Of a DNA stretch of 55,744 nt, positions 51,371 through 55,744 are shown one piece after another (positions within the stretch are counted from its first letter, which is position 1; the number at the start of each line of letters is the position of its first letter). Below the pieces are notes generated by a model that was not told where the DNA came from, did not search any database, and saw only the letters and a list, made by a program, of their open reading frames with translations. This stretch comes from Nocardia asiatica NBRC 100129 (GTDB lineage Bacteria > Actinomycetota > Actinomycetes > Mycobacteriales > Mycobacteriaceae). A program made the translations under genes and the position numbers. The stretch spans positions 1-55,744 of the forward strand of contig NZ_BAFS01000040.1 of NCBI RefSeq assembly GCF_000308415.1, given 5' to 3'.

Positions 51371-52693
51371 GTGCTTTCCGCCTTCGTATCGGCCTTCCGG
51401 ACTCCGGACTTACGGCGGAAGATTCTCTTCACGCTGGGGTTGATCGCGTTGTACCGGCTGGGTGCCTCGCTGCCGTCCCCCGGCGTCGACTACAAGGCGG
51501 TCCAGGAGTGCATCGACCTGGTTTCCGGCGGTGAGTCCGGCGGCATCTACCAGCTGATCAACCTGTTCTCCGGTGGCGCGCTACTGCAGCTGTCGGTCTT
51601 CGCGATCGGCATCATGCCCTACATCACCGCGAGCATCATCATCCAGCTGCTCACGGTCGTCATCCCGCGGTTCGAGGAACTGCGCAAGGAAGGCCAATCC
51701 GGCCAGACCAAGATGACGCAGTACACCAGATACCTGTCGATCGCCTTGGCGATCCTGCAGGCCACCGGCCTGGTCGCCCTGGCGGCCCGCGGACAGCTGC
51801 TGCAGGGCTGCCAGGAGGACATCCTGGCCGACACCAGCATCTTCGGCATGATCATCATCGTGCTCGTGATGACCGCGGGCGCGGCGCTGGTGATGTGGTT
51901 CGGCGAGCAGATCACCGAGCGCGGCATCGGCAACGGCATGTCCCTGCTGATCTTCGCCGGTATCGCCGCCCGCATCCCGACCGAGGGCAAGGCCATCCTG
52001 GACAGCCGGGGCGGTCTGGTCTTCGCCCTGGTCTGTGTCGCCGCGCTGGCGATCGTCACGGCCGTGATCTTCGTCGAGCAGGGCCAGCGCCGGATCCCGG
52101 TCCAGTACGCCAAGCGCGTGGTCGGCCGGAAGATGTACGGTGGCTCCTCGACCTACCTGCCGCTGAAGGTGAACCAGGCGGGCGTCATCCCGGTCATCTT
52201 CGCCTCGTCGCTGCTGTACCTGCCGAACCTGGTGGCGCAGCTGACGGGTTCGCAGAACAACCCGGATCCGAGCTGGTGGCAGGAGATCATCCAGAAGTAC
52301 CTGGTGAATCCGAGCAACCCGGTGTACATCGCGATCTACTTCGGTCTGATCGTGTTCTTCACCTACTTCTACGTCGCGATCACCTTCAACCCGGAGGAGC
52401 GCGCCGACGAGATGAAGAAGTTCGGCGGCTTCATCCCGGGCTACCGGCCCGGTAAGCCGACCGCCGACTACCTCAACTTCGTCCTGAGCCGTATCACCCT
52501 CCCCGGCTCGATCTATCTCGGTCTGGTCGCCGTACTGCCGAACGTGTTCCTCGATATCGGTTCTTCCGGTGGCGTCCAGAACCTCCCGTTCGGCGGTACC
52601 GCGGTGCTGATCATGGTGAGCGTCGGTTTGGACACGGTGAAGCAGATCGAGAGCCAGCTGATGAATCGAAATTACGAAGGGTTCCTCAAGTGA
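51371..52693 (+). CDS. secY: Preprotein translocase subunit SecY
   Basis: A 440-residue membrane channel protein of the Sec translocon with ten predicted transmembrane segments. [39 protein letters not shown] opens it; [19 protein letters not shown] (plug/TM2 region), [18 protein letters not shown] and [22 protein letters not shown] (cytosolic loop for SecA and ribosome) follow. GTG 51371 has AGGAGG 4 bases before it. Overlaps adk by 4 bases (GTGA). Confidence 0.97.
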   Translation: MLSAFVSAFRTPDLRRKILFTLGLIALYRLGASLPSPGVDYKAVQECIDLVSGGESGGIYQLINLFSGGALLQLSVFAIGIMPYITASIIIQLLTVVIPRFEELRKEGQSGQTKMTQYTRYLSIALAILQATGLVALAARGQLLQGCQEDILADTSIFGMIIIVLVMTAGAALVMWFGEQITERGIGNGMSLLIFAGIAARIPTEGKAILDSRGGLVFALVCVAALAIVTAVIFVEQGQRRIPVQYAKRVVGRKMYGGSSTYLPLKVNQAGVIPVIFASSLLYLPNLVAQLTGSQNNPDPSWWQEIIQKYLVNPSNPVYIAIYFGLIVFFTYFYVAITFNPEERADEMKKFGGFIPGYRPGKPTADYLNFVLSRITLPGSIYLGLVAVLPNVFLDIGSSGGVQNLPFGGTAVLIMVSVGLDTVKQIESQLMNRNYEGFLK

Positions 52694-53235
52694 GAGTTGT
52701 ACTGCTCGGTCCGCCGGGCGCCGGTAAAGGCACCCAGGCTGTCCTGCTGTCGGAGAAGCTGGGCGTTCCGCACATCTCCACCGGGGACCTGTTCCGTGCG
52801 AATATCAGCCAGCAGACCCCGCTGGGCCGCGAGGCGCAGAAGTACATGGACGCGGGCGACTTGGTGCCCAGCGACGTGACCAATCGGATGGTGGAGGCGC
52901 GGGTCAACGAGCCCGACGCCGCCAACGGGTTCGTCCTCGACGGATACCCGCGCACGGTCGACCAGGCCGACGCGCTGGAGAAGATCCTCAAGGACATGAA
53001 CGCCAAGCTCGACGCCGTGCTGCGCTTCGTCGTGCCGGAGGACACCGTGGTCGAGCGGATGCTCGCGCGCGGTCGCACCGACGACAACGAGGGCGTGATC
53101 CGCAACCGGCTGCGGGTGTACCGCGAGGAGACCGAGCCGCTGCTCGATCACTACGACGGTCTGGTCGTCTCGGTGGACGGTGTCGGCGAGGTCGACGACG
53201 TCAACGCGCGGGCACTGCGCGCGCTGGGCCACTGA
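52690..53235 (+). CDS. adk: Adenylate kinase
   Basis: 181 residues, the short (lid-less) actinobacterial form. P-loop [10 protein letters not shown] at residues 7-16, [24 protein letters not shown] and [16 protein letters not shown] are all present. It interconverts ATP + AMP and 2 ADP. GTG 52690 overlaps the secY stop (GTGA), so translation is coupled. Confidence 0.97.
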   Translation: MRVVLLGPPGAGKGTQAVLLSEKLGVPHISTGDLFRANISQQTPLGREAQKYMDAGDLVPSDVTNRMVEARVNEPDAANGFVLDGYPRTVDQADALEKILKDMNAKLDAVLRFVVPEDTVVERMLARGRTDDNEGVIRNRLRVYREETEPLLDHYDGLVVSVDGVGEVDDVNARALRALGH

Positions 53236-53264
53236 GCCCGTTCGCGATGGAGCGCTGAGGCCGG

Positions 53265-54062
53265 ATGGTCTTCAACCGCAAGAAGAAGGTCGTGCCGTTC
53301 CGGACGGCAGGCGAACTGGATGCCATGGCGGCGGCCGGCGCGATCGTCGGCCGCGCCTTGGTGGCGGTGCGTGCGGCCGCCAAACCCGGAGTGTCCACCC
53401 TGGAGCTGGACGAGGTCGCCGAGCAGGTGATCCGGGACGCGGGCGCGGTGCCGTCGTTCAAGGGCTACCACGGCTTCCCCGCGTCCATCTGCGCGTCGGT
53501 GAACGATCGCGTGGTGCACGGGATCCCGACCGCCGAGGAGATCCTCGCCGAGGGCGACCTGGTCTCCATCGACTGCGGGGCGATCCTCGACGGCTGGCAC
53601 GGTGATTCCGCGTGGACCTTCGGCGTCGGCACGATCATCGAGGCCGACCGGCTGCTCAGCGTGGCGACCGAGCTGTCGATGGAGGCGGGTATCGCGGCGA
53701 TGCTGCCGGGCAACCGGCTCACCGACGTCTCGCATGCCATCGAGCTGGGCACCCGGGCCGCCGAGCAGGAGCACGGGCGCGCCTACGGCATCGTCGACGG
53801 CTACGGTGGGCACGGCATCGGCCGCGAGATGCACCTCGACCCGTTCCTCGCCAACGAGGGCGAACCGGGCAAGGGGCCGAAACTCGTGGTGGGCTCGGTG
53901 CTCGCGATCGAGCCGATGCTCACCCTCGGCACCACCCAGACCAAGGTGCTCGACGACGACTGGACCGTGGTCACCGTGGACGGCAGTCGCGCGGCACATT
54001 GGGAACACACCGTCGCGGTCACCGAGGACGGACCGCGGATCCTGACGTTGCGTCCGGAGTAG
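53265..54062 (+). CDS. map: Methionine aminopeptidase, type I
   Basis: 265 residues. Removes the initiator Met from new proteins. Metal ligands are visible: Asp in [17 protein letters not shown] (two), His in [10 protein letters not shown], Glu in AIEPML and Glu in [28 protein letters not shown] carries the active-site His. It starts 29 bp after adk. In many actinobacteria infA follows; here the next gene is on the opposite strand. Confidence 0.96.
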   Translation: MVFNRKKKVVPFRTAGELDAMAAAGAIVGRALVAVRAAAKPGVSTLELDEVAEQVIRDAGAVPSFKGYHGFPASICASVNDRVVHGIPTAEEILAEGDLVSIDCGAILDGWHGDSAWTFGVGTIIEADRLLSVATELSMEAGIAAMLPGNRLTDVSHAIELGTRAAEQEHGRAYGIVDGYGGHGIGREMHLDPFLANEGEPGKGPKLVVGSVLAIEPMLTLGTTQTKVLDDDWTVVTVDGSRAAHWEHTVAVTEDGPRILTLRPE

Positions 54063-54503
54063 CGCACGGCGGGCGGCCATCGGGTCGTCCGTTCCGGCAA
54101 CACTGCGCGGCGAGGAAACGAGCCGCACCGACGCCAGGAACCCTGGTCGATCTCGCCGCGTGTTCGCGTGCCGACACCATGCGCCGACACGACCACCGGG
54201 CGATACCCAGCTCGCGCTGGATCGGTGACGTCATTCCTTGCACCCGCGTCCTGCGTGTTCGACCGAAGCGGTGCGCCCGGGGCGGTGCCCGTGCGGGGTG
54301 GAACGGTTACTTTCTCCTTGGTTCGAAATTGTTTTGAACGATGCCGTCAGCGTATGGCCGGGCGGGTGGTGCGGACGTGAGTAGGCTGCTACTCGAATCC
54401 GCTTGGCGCGCGCCGCAGTTCGATGCGGCAGGGTCGCACCGCGGCCTCGTCCTGGGTGATGGAAATGTCGTGGCCTGGGTGTTTCGTCTGCGTAAGTAGC
54501 CTG
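54063..54503. other. Intergenic region after map
   Basis: No gene is supported. Open frames are Arg/Ala-rich shadows. An imperfect inverted repeat GTTCGAAA-TTG-TTTTGAAC lies at 54321-54339 and a short 6-bp hairpin at 54378-54393. Either may be regulatory or part of a weak terminator for the convergent genes. Confidence 0.4.
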
Positions 54504-55304
54504 TCAGTCCGCGGCGCGCAGGGTGGATCGCAGTGCCAAAGTGAGGATCGGCAGGTCGAATTCGCCTTCGGTGGTCTCCGGTCTGCCGCGCAGATAGTCC
54601 GAGATGCGGCCGAGCACTTCGGCCCGCTCCTCGGGCGAGATCACCAGCAGGTGCGATTGCGTCCCGATGGTGGCCGTCAGCGACTCGGCGGTCCGCCGAT
54701 GCCGGTGCGGGAATGTCGACCGTTCGATCACGTGCTCGCCGAACAGTGGATGAGCGGGAAGATCGCCCTGCCCGCTCGGTGGCAGGGCGGTGGACACGCT
54801 GGACCCGGCGACCTGCTTCAACCCGGCGACCCACTCCACCGAGCTGTCGTCGGTGTTCCACAGGGCGGCGAGAACGCCGCCGGGCCGCAGCACCCGGATG
54901 AACTCCGGATAGGCGCGGTCGAGATCGAACCAGTGGAACGCCTGCCCGGCGGCGATCGCGTCCACCGAAGCGTCCGCGAGCGGAATGGCCTCTGCCGCAC
55001 CGGCATGCGCGGTGACGTGCGGGAACCGGCGGATCAATTCGGCGCGCATGTGCTCGTCCGGCTCGACGGCGATCACCGTCGCGCCGATTTCGAGCAGACC
55101 CTCGGTCAGCTTGCCGGTGCCAGCGCCCAGGTCGAGAACGGTCAGCGGCCGCCGGTCGGCGACGGCGGCCAGCGCCCATCGGATGGCCGCGACCGGATAG
55201 TCGGGGCGGTGTTCGGCATACGCGGCGGCGTGCGCGCCGAACGAACGCGCCCTTGTGGCGTGCAGGGCGAACTTCGCTTCGTCTCGGTCGGCCGGACTCC
55301 CCAT
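54504..55304 (-). CDS. Class I SAM-dependent methyltransferase
   Basis: A 266-residue protein with a Methyltransf_11-type Rossmann core: motif I VLDLGAGTGKLTEGL (about residues 57-71), VIAVEPDEHM (acidic loop binding the ribose), AAEAIPLADASVDAIAAGQAFHWFD (motifs II/III), and RVLRPGGVLAALWN. The HWFD segment is common in small-molecule or tRNA-related methyltransferases of the UbiE/YafE kind. Substrate unknown. It is transcribed towards map and follows closely on the DUF4254 gene. Confidence 0.86.
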   Translation of the reverse strand: MGSPADRDEAKFALHATRARSFGAHAAAYAEHRPDYPVAAIRWALAAVADRRPLTVLDLGAGTGKLTEGLLEIGATVIAVEPDEHMRAELIRRFPHVTAHAGAAEAIPLADASVDAIAAGQAFHWFDLDRAYPEFIRVLRPGGVLAALWNTDDSSVEWVAGLKQVAGSSVSTALPPSGQGDLPAHPLFGEHVIERSTFPHRHRRTAESLTATIGTQSHLLVISPEERAEVLGRISDYLRGRPETTEGEFDLPILTLALRSTLRAAD

Positions 55305-55339
55305 ACGTCCAATCTACGGATGGGGAGCCGCGACGGAAC

Positions 55340-55744
55340 CTACGATGCGCCGGGAAGTCTCCGCACGCCCGCGCAGACTTCGGCGGCCAGGTCGTCGTAG
55401 CCGACGGCCAGCTCGGCCAAGCGCTGCCAGGCGTCCCACAGATCCCATTCCGAGGCGCTGGCCAGCGCCGCGTAGGCGTTCGCGGTGAACTGGGCCAGCC
55501 GGTCGATCACCGCGCCGACCGTCTCGGTGTGCACGTGCGCCGCGCCGTGCGCGGGTGGCAGCTGCACCGTGATCCAGCGATCGATGTCACGAATCAGGCT
55601 CGCGCGCAACGCATCGATCTCACCGAGCGAATCCTGACCGGCGCTGAGCCTGCGTTCGTGCAGCGTGGTCAGTTCGTGCGCACCGCGCAGCAGTGGGTTG
55701 CCTTCTTGCAGTTCACCTCGGCACGCTTGCAGGACCTGATGTTT
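55340..55744 (-). CDS. DUF4254-domain protein, partial (5' end outside the window)
   Basis: The frame stays open to the window edge, giving 134 residues of the C-terminal part. NPLLRGAHELTTLHERRLSAG, then IRDIDRWITVQLPPAHGAAHVHTETVGAVIDRLAQF, fits the DUF4254 family (HPLL...ELxxLHERR... IDxWV... HTETVGxVxDRLA). Function unknown; in other organisms such genes sit near glycosyltransferases. The start codon lies beyond 55744. Confidence 0.75.
   Translation of the reverse strand, partial: KHQVLQACRGELQEGNPLLRGAHELTTLHERRLSAGQDSLGEIDALRASLIRDIDRWITVQLPPAHGAAHVHTETVGAVIDRLAQFTANAYAALASASEWDLWDAWQRLAELAVGYDDLAAEVCAGVRRLPGAS

Noticed and set aside
54321..54339. Inverted repeat GTTCGAAA-TTG-TTTTGAAC as a defined operator
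   Set aside because: Imperfect (one mismatch) and not next to a gene start on either strand; kept only as a note in the intergenic entry.
1..55744. CRISPR arrays, tRNA or rRNA genes, insertion sequences and attachment sites
   Set aside because: No regularly spaced repeats, no cloverleaf or rRNA signature, no transposase or integrase, and no terminal direct repeats were recognised by eye. A tool search could still find weak cases.

Overview
The window comes from a high-GC actinobacterium, most likely a Nocardia. It carries a mycobactin/nocobactin-type siderophore cluster, iron boxes of the IdeR/DtxR type, and a ribosomal protein locus of actinobacterial layout (zinc-type S14, secY-adk-map). 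The species cannot be named from sequence alone.

Layout. (1) 1-3.3 kb: housekeeping genes on the minus strand (CPBP protease, RluA-type pseudouridine synthase, glycolipid-binding-like protein, F420/FMN oxidoreductase, one small conserved-looking protein). (2) 3.6-30.8 kb: siderophore locus with six IdeR-like boxes. It encodes a phenyloxazoline-type NRPS (ArCP-Cy-A-PCP), a siderophore-interacting reductase, lysine N6-hydroxylase, N-acyltransferase, a degenerate orphan adenylation domain, a minus-strand operon of type II thioesterase, ketosynthase and PKS (AT-KR-ACP-MT), two large plus-strand NRPSs (C-A-PCP-E and C-A-PCP-C-PCP), and a minus-strand operon of a ferric-siderophore binding lipoprotein plus a SagB-type azoline dehydrogenase. 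Salicylate synthase and salicyl-AMP ligase are not in the window; in N. farcinica they lie at a second locus. (3) 30.9-36.7 kb: membrane protein, SnoaL-like protein, a cupin/TetR divergent pair with a perfect palindromic operator, a truncated AbiEi-like gene, and an M13 metallopeptidase lipoprotein. (4) 36.8-38.6 kb: rplN-rplX-rplE-rpsZ, closed by a strong terminator. (5) 38.7-48.3 kb: an accessory island between rpsZ and rpsH. It holds a biotin-dependent carboxyltransferase, a secreted protein, decayed genes, an ABC-three-component (ABC-3C) conflict system, a broken ESX-type polymorphic toxin with an intact immunity gene, a HigBA-like toxin-antitoxin pair, and Uma2 and DUF5753 remnants. (6) 48.3-54.1 kb: rpsH-rplF-rplR-rpsE-rpmD-rplO, then secY-adk-map. 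(7) 54.1-55.7 kb: a methyltransferase and a partial DUF4254 gene.

How the siderophore genes fit together (inference from domains and from mycobactin/nocobactin biology): salicylate is loaded on the aryl carrier domain of the 3788-7339 NRPS and cyclised with Ser/Thr to an oxazoline. The lysine hydroxylase and acyltransferase make and acylate hydroxylysine. The KS and the AT-KR-ACP-MT protein supply a beta-hydroxy acyl unit that may be alpha-methylated. The two large NRPSs add the lysine units, one epimerised, and the terminal condensation domain probably releases the product as the cyclic hydroxamate. The SagB-type dehydrogenase is the best candidate for oxidising oxazoline to oxazole, which is the feature separating nocobactins from mycobactins.

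The most interesting points are the iron-regulated SagB-type dehydrogenase, the iron-regulated dead adenylation domain, the splitting of the spc ribosomal operon by a conflict-gene island with two look-alike promoters, and the toxin that has lost its reading frame while its immunity gene remains intact.
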